A stretch of DNA of 64,000 nt from an uncultured Lachnospiraceae bacterium (lineage in GTDB: Bacteria; Bacillota; Clostridia; Lachnospirales; Lachnospiraceae): positions 1-64,000 of the forward strand of contig CADACD010000003.1 of the NCBI GenBank assembly GCA_902786365.1, written 5' to 3'. This document shows positions 1-6,488 of this stretch, piece after piece (position 1 is the first letter of the stretch; each line of letters starts with the position of its first letter). The notes below the pieces were generated by a model. The model saw only the letters and a program-made list of their open reading frames with translations. It did not search any database and was not told the DNA's origin. The position numbers and the translations under genes were made by a program.

Positions 1-60
1 CAGGAAAGTCCTACAGACTGAAGGATCATTTAAAGCAAACAGACTAATTGTACATTTTAA

Positions 61-567
61 TATAATATTTTTTGCGCATTTGGTCTTGACATTTTATATC
101 CGGGGCAGAAGCCTGCGCATTTCGGAACAAATATTCAGTCGCGCGCGATGTTTGGCGGAGATGAATATTTAGACGGTTTTTCCGTTTACAACATGGGCAA
201 CGGTTGCCGCCATATCGTAACCTATGGCATGACAGAATTGTATGCTGACGAAAAAGCCTTCGGCGGCGAATTCAGCCGCTGGGGTTATGAGATGACATTG
301 AAGCTCAAGGCTGATTCAGCGGAAGAATGTATGTGGGCATTGGATATGCTGTCTAACCTTGCGCGCTACACCTACACATCGGAGCGCTGGTTTGAGCCGT
401 TTGAATGTATCCACGGCGGTACGCCGCTGCACGCAGGAACAGATTCCAAAATCACCTCATTGATTACCGTTGCCGATACCTCGGCACAATCACTGGACAC
501 ACTCAACGGAAAAGTCGATTTTATTGACTTAGCGACGGATATGAACCGAACAAAATCGTATTTATAG
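61..567 (+). pseudogene. Suppressor-of-fused (SUFU) domain protein, 5' end apparently lost
   Basis: The open frame reads from just after an in-frame TAA at 58-60 to a stop at 565-567. The first ATG is at 148, but family-like sequence begins earlier (LYPGQKPAHFGT, then GGDEYLDGFSVY and HIVTYGMTELY). This pattern is typical of the bacterial SUFU fold, and starting at the ATG would cut into the domain. No ATG, GTG or TTG with a ribosome site precedes it, so I infer a 5' truncation. Bacterial SUFU proteins are often immunity proteins of polymorphic toxins. The stretch is richer in G+C than the rest of the window, and the next gene follows after 7 bases, so both probably arrived together. Confidence 0.6.
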
Positions 568-574
568 GGAGAGA

Positions 575-1036
575 ATGCAAATGACGCTTGAAAGAGCAGA
601 TTGGCATTGGGACAGCGCGGAGAAGCAGTACCGTGAGAAAAACAACTGTTCCGGTGCGCTGACCGACGAACAGCAATGGGAAATTTGGTTGAAAGCGGCA
701 AATCACATCGGTTTGTTTTTGTGGTGGATAATCGACAGAGGCTTCGAGGGTGAGAATCTGGATGCCGGAGAATGCGACATGGTCAGAAACGGACAGATGA
801 CAGGAACAGAATTCTTCATGCGCTATTGTGACGGTAAGCTGTGGGACGATGATATCCGAGAGGATGTTTTGCCCTTTGTCAATGAATATTTTAACGGCGC
901 ATATCTTAACGATTACTGCAGCTGCTGTATTGACGAAACTGAAAAGCCGCTTTATGAAGTCATAAGCGATAAAGCGGATTATGAAAAACTGCGTGAAAAG
1001 ATAGATACTGCCTATCGTACATTTTTATTAAAATAA
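575..1036 (+). CDS. DUF7832-like small acidic protein, possible immunity protein
   Basis: A 153-residue soluble protein without signal peptide or membrane segment. It starts at ATG 575 or ATG 581, just behind GGGAGAG. The pattern (D-WH near the N-terminus, NHIGLFLWWII, then FFMRYCDGKLWDDDI, EYF..AYLNDY and a C-terminal LYEV.SDKADYEKL) resembles what I recall of DUF7832. That family assignment is from memory and unchecked. Its function is unknown. It lies 7 bases behind the SUFU fragment and shares its higher G+C content, which fits a leftover of a toxin-immunity cassette. Two cysteines lie next to each other (SCC), but no catalytic motif is evident. A terminator follows at 1134-1177. Confidence 0.6.
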   Translation: MQMTLERADWHWDSAEKQYREKNNCSGALTDEQQWEIWLKAANHIGLFLWWIIDRGFEGENLDAGECDMVRNGQMTGTEFFMRYCDGKLWDDDIREDVLPFVNEYFNGAYLNDYCSCCIDETEKPLYEVISDKADYEKLREKIDTAYRTFLLK

Positions 1037-1133
1037 CTATTCAGTAAAGCGATTGAGTTCTATCGACAGGAATTAATTCACCAAGGTGACGTTACCTTTA
1101 GGATAAAAAGAGTAAAGAACATAAAACATAAAC

Positions 1134-1177
1134 AAACGCTACGATTTTATTTTCAATCGTAGCGTTTAGTTTTTTTC
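1134..1177 (+). terminator. Rho-independent terminator
   Basis: A perfect 13-bp inverted repeat (AAACGCTACGATT at 1134-1146, complement at 1155-1167) with an 8-base loop is followed by AGTTTTTTT. It lies behind the DUF7832-like gene. Confidence 0.85.
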
Positions 1178-1311
1178 CTATTCGATTTTTAATTTTTCCG
1201 TTAAGAGCCTCACGCTTTTTTATGTGGCAGTTTTTTTTATTATTTATCCTGCTGATTCAAACGAAGCAGAAATCAGTCTTTTAGGTTATCATATAAAGTA
1301 CATTGTGCTGG

Positions 1312-1340
1312 TAGACAAAAGTGCCGGATTGCGTTAGAAT
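1312..1340 (+). promoter_or_regulatory. Sigma-A-type promoter of the wall-binding protein gene
   Basis: TAGACA at 1312-1317 and TAGAAT at 1335-1340 are separated by exactly 17 bases. The predicted start near 1347 leaves a leader of about 59 bases before ATG 1406. Confidence 0.6.
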
Positions 1341-1405
1341 AATAGAAAAGATATAAGCATAAGCGATGAAAGCAGCATGTGAAAAACAGATACGGAGGAA
1401 AAAAC

Positions 1406-2998
1406 ATGAACCAAAAAACAAAAATAAAAAGAGTAATTGGGCTCTTGCTGTGGGGAATATTGTTTACAATTATTCCGTCTTTTCATCCTGTTGTGGCAGA
1501 AGCAGCTGATACCTATGGATTAACGATTGCAGGTGTACAGGTAACAAGTCAGAACAGAAGTGATGTACTTGAGAATGGTGTATTCTCTTTTGATGGTAAT
1601 CGTACATTGACAATTAAAGGAGATTATACAGGAAATGGTAATGATGATTTAATTAAGAGTGAGATTAAAAATTTGATAATCAAGATAGAAGGGGATTCTA
1701 TCTTAAATGGAAGAGGAAAAAACTGCTTTTGTCTGTATCAGGACACTACAATTGTGGGAAAAGGATGGCAGGAATTATTGATATTGTATAGTTCCGGTTC
1801 GGCAGGTATTTATATTGAAGGCGGGCATACAATTATATTAGATGATATTATGATGAATATCACAGGAAAATGGGGGATTACAGGCTCACAGACAGGTGAG
1901 AAACTGATTGCTAAAAATTCATACGTTGAGACTTACTGCCAAAAAGGAGCAGTATGTGACCTGAATGGTGGTATCAGTTTTGATGGCTGTGATATGATGA
2001 ATATGGGAGTAATAAAAGATGGAAGTATTTTGAACAGTACAGGAAATTATGAAAAAAATGTAATTATTTCAATCTCTTATCAGGGAACATGGAAGCAGGA
2101 TGAAAAAGGCTGGTGGTATCAAAATCCGGACGGAAGTTATCCGAAAAATCAGCTAAAGAAGATTGATGGGAAATGGTATTATTTTGATGAAAGAGGCTAT
2201 ATGCAGACGGGCTGGAAGCTGATAGAGGATAAATGGTATTATTTTGATGATAATGGCTATATGCAGACCGGCTGGAAGGAAATCAATGAAAAATGGTATT
2301 ATTTTGACATATCTGGACAAATGCAGACCGGTTGGAAAAAGATAGAAGATAAATGGTATTATTTTAATGATGGTGGTTATATGCAGACCGGTTGGAAAAA
2401 GATAGAGGAAAAATGGTATTATTTTGATACATCGGGAGTAATGCAGACAGATTTGAAGCAGATAGAAGGAAAATGGTATTATTTTAAGCCATCGGGAGAG
2501 ATGTATACCGGCTGGAAGCAGACAGGTGACAAATGGAATTATTTTAATGAGGGCGGCTCTAGACAGACCGGCTGGAAACAGATACAAAACAGATGGTATT
2601 ACTTTAATGAATTAGGAGAGATGCAGACCGGTTGGAAGAAGATAGGGAATAAATGGTACTATTTGGATGAATCAGGAAGAATGCAGACAGGCTGGAAGCA
2701 GATAGAAGAAAAATGGTATTATTTCGATGAAGAAGGCTGTATGCAGACCGGATGGATACAGATAGGAGATAAAAAATACTATTTAAATGATAGTGGCTGC
2801 ATGCAGACCGGCTGGAAGAAAATTGGTGATAAATGGTACTATTTCAAGAATTCAGGAGAGATGCAGACCGGCTGGTTAAAAGTAGAAGATACCTATTACT
2901 ATCTGAAAGAAGATGGTTCCGTGGCAGCAGGTGAATGGGTAGAAAATGGAAAATATTATATTGACAATAAGGGACACTGGGTAAAAAATCCTACATAA
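1406..2998 (+). CDS. Secreted protein with choline-binding-like cell-wall repeats
   Basis: A 530-residue exported surface protein. ATG 1406 is chosen because GGAGG lies at 1394-1398; a GTG at 1379 in the same frame has no ribosome site. Residues 1-32 form a signal peptide (KRVIG, hydrophobic core, then VAEA-AD). About residues 35-215 are an Ile/Gly-rich region that looks like parallel beta-helix turns (LTIAGVQVTSQN, LTIKGDY, LIIKIEGDS). The rest is 13 repeats of 20 residues (pattern W-YYF-x-x-x-G-x-MQTGWK-x-I) plus partial end repeats, as in choline/cell-wall-binding repeats (PF01473 type). Family knowledge suggests non-covalent attachment to wall polymers. No catalytic domain is visible, so an adhesin or other surface role is inferred only. 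Confidence 0.85.
   Translation: MNQKTKIKRVIGLLLWGILFTIIPSFHPVVAEAADTYGLTIAGVQVTSQNRSDVLENGVFSFDGNRTLTIKGDYTGNGNDDLIKSEIKNLIIKIEGDSILNGRGKNCFCLYQDTTIVGKGWQELLILYSSGSAGIYIEGGHTIILDDIMMNITGKWGITGSQTGEKLIAKNSYVETYCQKGAVCDLNGGISFDGCDMMNMGVIKDGSILNSTGNYEKNVIISISYQGTWKQDEKGWWYQNPDGSYPKNQLKKIDGKWYYFDERGYMQTGWKLIEDKWYYFDDNGYMQTGWKEINEKWYYFDISGQMQTGWKKIEDKWYYFNDGGYMQTGWKKIEEKWYYFDTSGVMQTDLKQIEGKWYYFKPSGEMYTGWKQTGDKWNYFNEGGSRQTGWKQIQNRWYYFNELGEMQTGWKKIGNKWYYLDESGRMQTGWKQIEEKWYYFDEEGCMQTGWIQIGDKKYYLNDSGCMQTGWKKIGDKWYYFKNSGEMQTGWLKVEDTYYYLKEDGSVAAGEWVENGKYYIDNKGHWVKNPT
2158..2937 (+). repeat. 60-bp in-frame tandem repeat (13 units)
   Basis: The core AAATGGTATTATTTT recurs in strict 60-base register, at 2171, 2231, 2291, 2351, 2411, 2471 and so on to about 2891, with drift in some units. 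It encodes the 20-residue wall-binding repeats. Such arrays can gain or lose units by recombination. Confidence 0.9.
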
Positions 2999-3415
2999 AA
3001 GTTTGTAGAAAAAACGAAACAAAGTAGGTATAAAAAACTATATATGATGATTGAAATACCCCCTGTATATAAAAATGATTATATACAGGGGGTATTTTTG
3101 TTTTATCTTGTATTGGAGTGAAATTGAAGACGGCATTTTTGAGGAAAATACCTCGGAAGTTTGATAGATTTTAAAAATTATTTTCATATAATAGAATTAA
3201 ACTAAAAAAATTGTCCTAGACCTTGACAAATGCTTTGCATTTTTAGGATTTACTACATATTTTTATGGATAAAAATGGAAAATTATGTAAAGATATAGCA
3301 GGAAGATTTATGGTTAACAAATCAGCTTAATCTGAAAATTAAACTTAAATTTAATACATCAGTAAGAAATGAAAAAGATATAACATAATGAAATATGATA
3401 TCAGAGGTAAAATGC
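2999..3415. other. Intergenic region before the response regulator gene
   Basis: Besides the terminator at 3054-3100 this stretch holds a TTGACA at 3223-3228 that overlaps a small palindrome (AAATGC-TTT-GCATTT, 3228-3242). No convincing -10 box lies 16-18 bases downstream of it. I find no copy of the CAATTAGCA repeat that precedes the peptide gene, so autoregulation of the regulator by the same box is not supported here. Confidence 0.5.
3054..3100 (+). terminator. Rho-independent terminator behind the wall-binding protein
   Basis: A perfect 17-bp inverted repeat (3054-3070 with 3081-3097, core ACCCCCTGTATAT) with a 10-base loop ends in TTTTTGTTTT. Confidence 0.9.
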
Positions 3416-4174
3416 ATGGTTGAATTTAAAATTGCTTTGTGTGATGATGAAGAGTATTTCATGGATAATTTGGAAAAATTAATTTACAGATATGCAAAAG
3501 ATAACAGAGTGAAAATAGATATTATGAAATACATAAAGATAAAAGAATTGATAAGAGATATAGCAGAAAAAAATGTAAAATTTGATATGTTGTTTCTGGA
3601 TGTGGAGATGCCGGAATGTTCGGGAGTTGAAGGAGCAAAAATGATAAGAAGACATGATGAAAATATTGTTATTATTTTTGTGACAAATTATGACTTTTAT
3701 GCACTGGATGCATTTGAGGTGGAGGCGATTGGATATGTGGTGAAACCGGTTGAATATAAGGCTATAAGGAAGCAGATTGAAAAAGGAAGAGTATTTGTTG
3801 AGCATAGACATAATGAATTAGAGGCAAATAAAAAGTTCATTAAAATCTGGCATGAAAGACGAGAGATAATGATTGAGCAAGGAAAAATTGTATATATAGA
3901 AAAGAGAAGGAATCAATGTGTATTGCATTTGAATGATGGCAAAGAAAAGATTTGTTATTTAACATTAAAGGAAGTTTATGTGAAATTAAATCATGATAAA
4001 TTTACCTTTATACATCAGGGATATATTGTTAATTTTGATTATATTAAAGAGGTTAAATCAAAGGAAGTGTATCTGGAACAAAATTTTGTAATTCCATTAA
4101 GCAGGAAATATGCTAAAGCTGTTAAAAAACAATATATGGATAAAATATTTCAATTAAAGAAATTTTATGAATAG
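3416..4174 (+). CDS. LytTR-family response regulator (AgrA/BlpR type)
   Basis: A 252-residue cytoplasmic transcription factor. ATG 3416 follows AGAGG at 3403-3407; an in-frame ATG at 3395 lacks a site. The receiver domain (about 1-120) has the acidic pair D10-D11, the phosphate acceptor D62 in FLDVEMP, T90 and K110 (VVKP). The C-terminal part (about 145-245) is a LytTR DNA-binding domain (YIEKRRNQCVLHLNDG, then FIHQGYIVNFDYIKEV). Regulators of this family usually bind pairs of 9-bp direct repeats about 21 bp apart, and such a pair lies at 5603-5632 before the peptide gene. The partner is probably the kinase encoded convergently at 4246-5532. I infer control of the exported peptide operon. Confidence 0.9.
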   Translation: MVEFKIALCDDEEYFMDNLEKLIYRYAKDNRVKIDIMKYIKIKELIRDIAEKNVKFDMLFLDVEMPECSGVEGAKMIRRHDENIVIIFVTNYDFYALDAFEVEAIGYVVKPVEYKAIRKQIEKGRVFVEHRHNELEANKKFIKIWHERREIMIEQGKIVYIEKRRNQCVLHLNDGKEKICYLTLKEVYVKLNHDKFTFIHQGYIVNFDYIKEVKSKEVYLEQNFVIPLSRKYAKAVKKQYMDKIFQLKKFYE

Positions 4175-4245
4175 GGAATCAATGTGCAGCTGTCATTATC
4201 TTTATTTTAATATACAGATAATGAATAGCTGCTAAATTAATGTGT

Positions 4246-5532
4246 CTATTCTTTGAAATAATTGGGAATCATAACAGATACAAAAAATGTGTCATCTGTA
4301 TAATGGATGTCTAATTCTCCATTTAATCTTTTTGTTATGGCTCTGACATTTTTAAGACCTATTCCGTGAAACATGGAAGTCAATTCATAGAGGTGATTTT
4401 CTTTGGTGGAAAGAAAATCATTTCCGAGTGTTTTGATATTTTCTTTGTGTGTATTTGTTATTGTAATATCAAGGTAGGACTTGATCTGTGTAATTGATAA
4501 TCTAATCGAACGAGACAATTCATCAAGTTTAGTAGTTGCAGTTATGGCATTATCGATTAAATTACCAAGAATAGTAATTAATTTATAATCATCAATATAT
4601 ATTTGTGTAAAATTGCCTTCATATTCAAATTTTATATTTTTATTTAAGCAAATCTGGTATTTATAATTCAGTATATTTGAAATTGTATTACAAGGCGTTG
4701 CAATGATATATGTGTCAGCAAAGTCATTTTGTATTTTATGAATATAATTGCGAGCGTTATTAGGTGCATTATCCTTTAACATACCATCAATAGTATTTAA
4801 ATGATTCTTAATATCATGTCTGATAGATAAAAGTTCTTTCAATTTTAAGTCTATATTCTGAGCATAGTCTTCTTCTAGCATTGCTTTTTCCAAAGAAATT
4901 TTTGCCTGCGCATTTTCATTTAGAATTAAGATAAAACGGTCATACATTGTAATCATAATAGCAATTAATATGTATATTGCAGTAAAGAGCAAAGTAATGA
5001 TGAAATTGTCAGTGGCTATGTTTTTGCAGATGTAGAGAGTTACATAGCTTAGGGTGAACAGTGATATTATTATAATGGTATTAAAATAGTATTTGTATTT
5101 ACGGTTGTTATTAAGTTTTTGTGAATTTGTGTAAAGTATATATAGTATGTAAATTAAGGAGTAACAAATAACATTTTTATATTCATAATAGTAATTTGAG
5201 GATATTGTAATTTTAAAATCCCATAAAATAAGTGAATGAAAAATAAATAAAAGTGTGTATTGCAATAAAATAAGTAATTCATACTTGAGAAAAACTATAA
5301 TTAATTTCAAAAAGCGTTTTTCAAAGAGAGAATAGATAAGTAACAATTCTAAAACATAGTGCCAAAATATATTAATATGAGAAGATGATACTAATGAAAA
5401 AATAAAATTTATAGAAAGAATAATTAAAAAATAGTTATATATTATTTTTTTAGAGTAAATATTTGAAAAGTATTTTAGAAAAAATAATAGGTTAAATATA
5501 TTACATATATAATCAAAAATAAATAAATCCAT
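4246..5532 (-). CDS. AgrC-like GHKL sensor histidine kinase
   Basis: A 428-residue membrane kinase. ATG at 5532 is preferred because CGGAG lies upstream; a TTG two codons earlier is the alternative. Residues 1-200 are very hydrophobic, with about six membrane segments. The linker leads to the histidine box LLSIRHDIKNHLNTIDGML (H239) and an ATPase domain with the N box GNLIDNAI (N328) and G box FHGIGLKNVRAI. This is the arrangement of peptide-sensing kinases such as AgrC, BlpH and ComD. It is transcribed toward the response regulator gene, and only 71 bases separate the two stop codons. The ligand is inferred to be the exported peptide of 5701-5820; that link is positional. Confidence 0.88.
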   Translation of the reverse strand: MDLFIFDYICNIFNLLFFLKYFSNIYSKKIIYNYFLIILSINFIFSLVSSSHINIFWHYVLELLLIYSLFEKRFLKLIIVFLKYELLILLQYTLLFIFHSLILWDFKITISSNYYYEYKNVICYSLIYILYILYTNSQKLNNNRKYKYYFNTIIIISLFTLSYVTLYICKNIATDNFIITLLFTAIYILIAIMITMYDRFILILNENAQAKISLEKAMLEEDYAQNIDLKLKELLSIRHDIKNHLNTIDGMLKDNAPNNARNYIHKIQNDFADTYIIATPCNTISNILNYKYQICLNKNIKFEYEGNFTQIYIDDYKLITILGNLIDNAITATTKLDELSRSIRLSITQIKSYLDITITNTHKENIKTLGNDFLSTKENHLYELTSMFHGIGLKNVRAITKRLNGELDIHYTDDTFFVSVMIPNYFKE

Positions 5533-5602
5533 TTCCAACTCCGTTTTACATTATTTAAGGGTTAGTATACCTCAAAGAAATAAAAAAATAAAGAAAAAAT
5601 GT

Positions 5603-5632
5603 CAATTAGCATGGTTAATTGACCAATTAGCA
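5603..5632 (+). promoter_or_regulatory. Candidate LytTR response-regulator box (direct repeat)
   Basis: CAATTAGCA occurs at 5603-5611 and again, identically, at 5624-5632. The start-to-start distance is 21 bp (12-bp spacer), two helical turns. This is the geometry of AgrA/BlpR/PlnC-type sites. Within it, GTCAATTA (5601-5608) also pairs with TAATTGAC (5615-5622). It lies between the divergent kinase and peptide genes, just upstream of the peptide promoter. Confidence 0.65.
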
Positions 5633-5640
5633 CATGTTTA

Positions 5641-5669
5641 TTGATTTTATGAAAATAAAATGGTATATA
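5641..5669 (+). promoter_or_regulatory. Putative promoter of the peptide gene
   Basis: TTGATT (5641-5646) and TATATA (5664-5669) are spaced by 17 bases. The direct repeat ends 8 bases upstream of the -35 box, as in activator-dependent LytTR promoters. A strong ribosome site (AGAAGGAGG, 5684-5692) precedes ATG 5701. Confidence 0.5.
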
Positions 5670-5700
5670 GCTATTATAAAATAAGAAGGAGGTTGAATTT

Positions 5701-5820
5701 ATGAATAACAAATTTATAGTATTAAGCAAAAGTGAATTACAAAGTGTGGATGGAGGTGCAAGAAAATTTAGCAATGTAGGAAAATTTATTGTTAAAATAT
5801 ATGAAAAAATATTTGGATAA
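5701..5820 (+). CDS. Double-glycine leader peptide (pheromone or bacteriocin precursor)
   Basis: A 39-residue peptide. ATG 5701 sits 8 bases behind AGAAGGAGG. Residues 1-19 form a classical double-glycine leader: LSKSELQSVDGG has the hydrophobic/Glu-Leu pattern and Gly18-Gly19 recognised by C39 peptidases. The predicted mature peptide (A20-G39, 20 residues) has no cysteine, one Arg, four Lys and one Glu. Hydrophobic residues at 23, 26, 30, 33 and 37 would give an amphipathic cationic helix. The C39 exporter is encoded at 6489. It could be a pheromone for the adjacent kinase, an unmodified bacteriocin, or both; I recognise no named family. Confidence 0.85.
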   Translation: MNNKFIVLSKSELQSVDGGARKFSNVGKFIVKIYEKIFG

Positions 5821-5848
5821 AATATAGTATTATATTTCAACTACCATC

Positions 5849-5890
5849 GCATAGAAAATAATGCAAGAAACAAGGCATTATTTTCTATGC
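5849..5890 (+). repeat. Perfect 16-bp inverted repeat behind the peptide gene
   Basis: GCATAGAAAATAATGC at 5849-5864 pairs perfectly with 5875-5890, with a 10-base loop. No T-run follows, so it is a poor terminator. It may protect the 3' end of a short peptide mRNA or partly uncouple the peptide gene from the genes downstream. Confidence 0.7.
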
Positions 5891-5928
5891 ATTCACAATA
5901 AAATTAAAATCAAACAAGGAGGATAATC

Positions 5929-6387
5929 ATGGCAACAATTACAGAGCATCAAACATTAGAGCTGCACAATTTGTTTACATTTAGAGGATTAATTGCAAAA
6001 GAAGAAATACCAGAGATCGAAAAAGAATTAGAACAGGCAATTAATTTAGCAGGAGCAAAAAGAGAGTCATGCACAATCAAAGCTGTACATGGTTTATTGT
6101 ATGGAAAGTATGATATTGAACTCATTATTCCAATCAATAAGAAGATTGAAGATACAGAAAAATTTACATATAAAGAAACAATCAAAATATTGAATGCACT
6201 AATGGCAAAATGTAAAGGAAATCCGGCTGATGTTGATACAACACTTTTAGAACTTGAAAAATATATTGCAGTCAACAAACTTCTTCCTACATCAGTTGCA
6301 TATCAGGTTGTGACAAGCATGGATGAGGCAGATACTGATAATAGCGAAATGGTTATTTATATTGGTGTGAGTGCTAATATATTATAG
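5929..6387 (+). CDS. GyrI-like (SOUL/AraC effector-binding fold) protein of the peptide locus
   Basis: A 152-residue soluble protein; ATG 5929 follows AAGGAGG. I see two similar halves. The first has a FRG-type strand (LHNLFTFRGLI), a helix, and a strand ending in DIELIIPI. The second has a helix (TTLLELEKYIAVNKL), then LPTSVAYQVV and MVIYIGVS. This two-lobed pattern resembles GyrI-like/AraC effector-binding domains. A relation to DUF5085-type proteins is possible but comes from memory only. No signal peptide or membrane segment is present. Its position between the peptide and exporter genes suggests a peptide-binding, immunity or ligand-sensing role, which is inference. Alternatively it is an unrelated passenger. 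Confidence 0.6.
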   Translation: MATITEHQTLELHNLFTFRGLIAKEEIPEIEKELEQAINLAGAKRESCTIKAVHGLLYGKYDIELIIPINKKIEDTEKFTYKETIKILNALMAKCKGNPADVDTTLLELEKYIAVNKLLPTSVAYQVVTSMDEADTDNSEMVIYIGVSANIL

Positions 6388-6453
6388 AAAAAAAAGAAGG
6401 GAGATATGTATTCTGCTCATTTATAGATTTGTAGCTATCTTTTCAGTGAGCGG

Positions 6454-6472
6454 TATCACAGAAAATGTGATA
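6454..6472 (+). repeat. Small inverted repeat before the exporter gene
   Basis: TATCACA (6454-6460) pairs with TGTGATA (6466-6472) across GAAAA. It lies 16 bases before ATG 6489, close enough to affect ribosome access to a weak GGGTG site. Confidence 0.4.
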
Positions 6473-6488
6473 TACATGGGTGAAAAAT

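Larger units (their letters stand above)
1037..1405. other. Intergenic region with terminator and promoter
   Basis: This gene-free stretch of 369 bases holds a strong rho-independent terminator (1134-1177) and a sigma-A-type promoter (1312-1340) for the wall-binding protein. I see no further open frame with a ribosome site. The change from G+C-richer to A+T-rich sequence happens here. Confidence 0.7.

Noticed and set aside
85..90. TTGACA as a -35 box
   Set aside because: It is inside the SUFU coding sequence and no -10 box follows at a suitable distance.
2153..2587. Open frame on the minus strand inside the wall-binding repeats
   Set aside because: It mirrors the 60-bp repeat, has no ribosome site and encodes a repetitive artefact.
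2158..2937. Possible CRISPR-like array
   Set aside because: The repeats are contiguous and in frame, with no unique spacers.
3223..3258. Promoter for the response regulator
   Set aside because: A perfect -35 is present but no acceptable -10 follows at 16-18 bases.
5562..5840. Minus-strand 92-residue frame between kinase and peptide genes
   Set aside because: It lies opposite the promoter, direct repeat and peptide gene; no ribosome site, and the plus-strand peptide has strong evidence.
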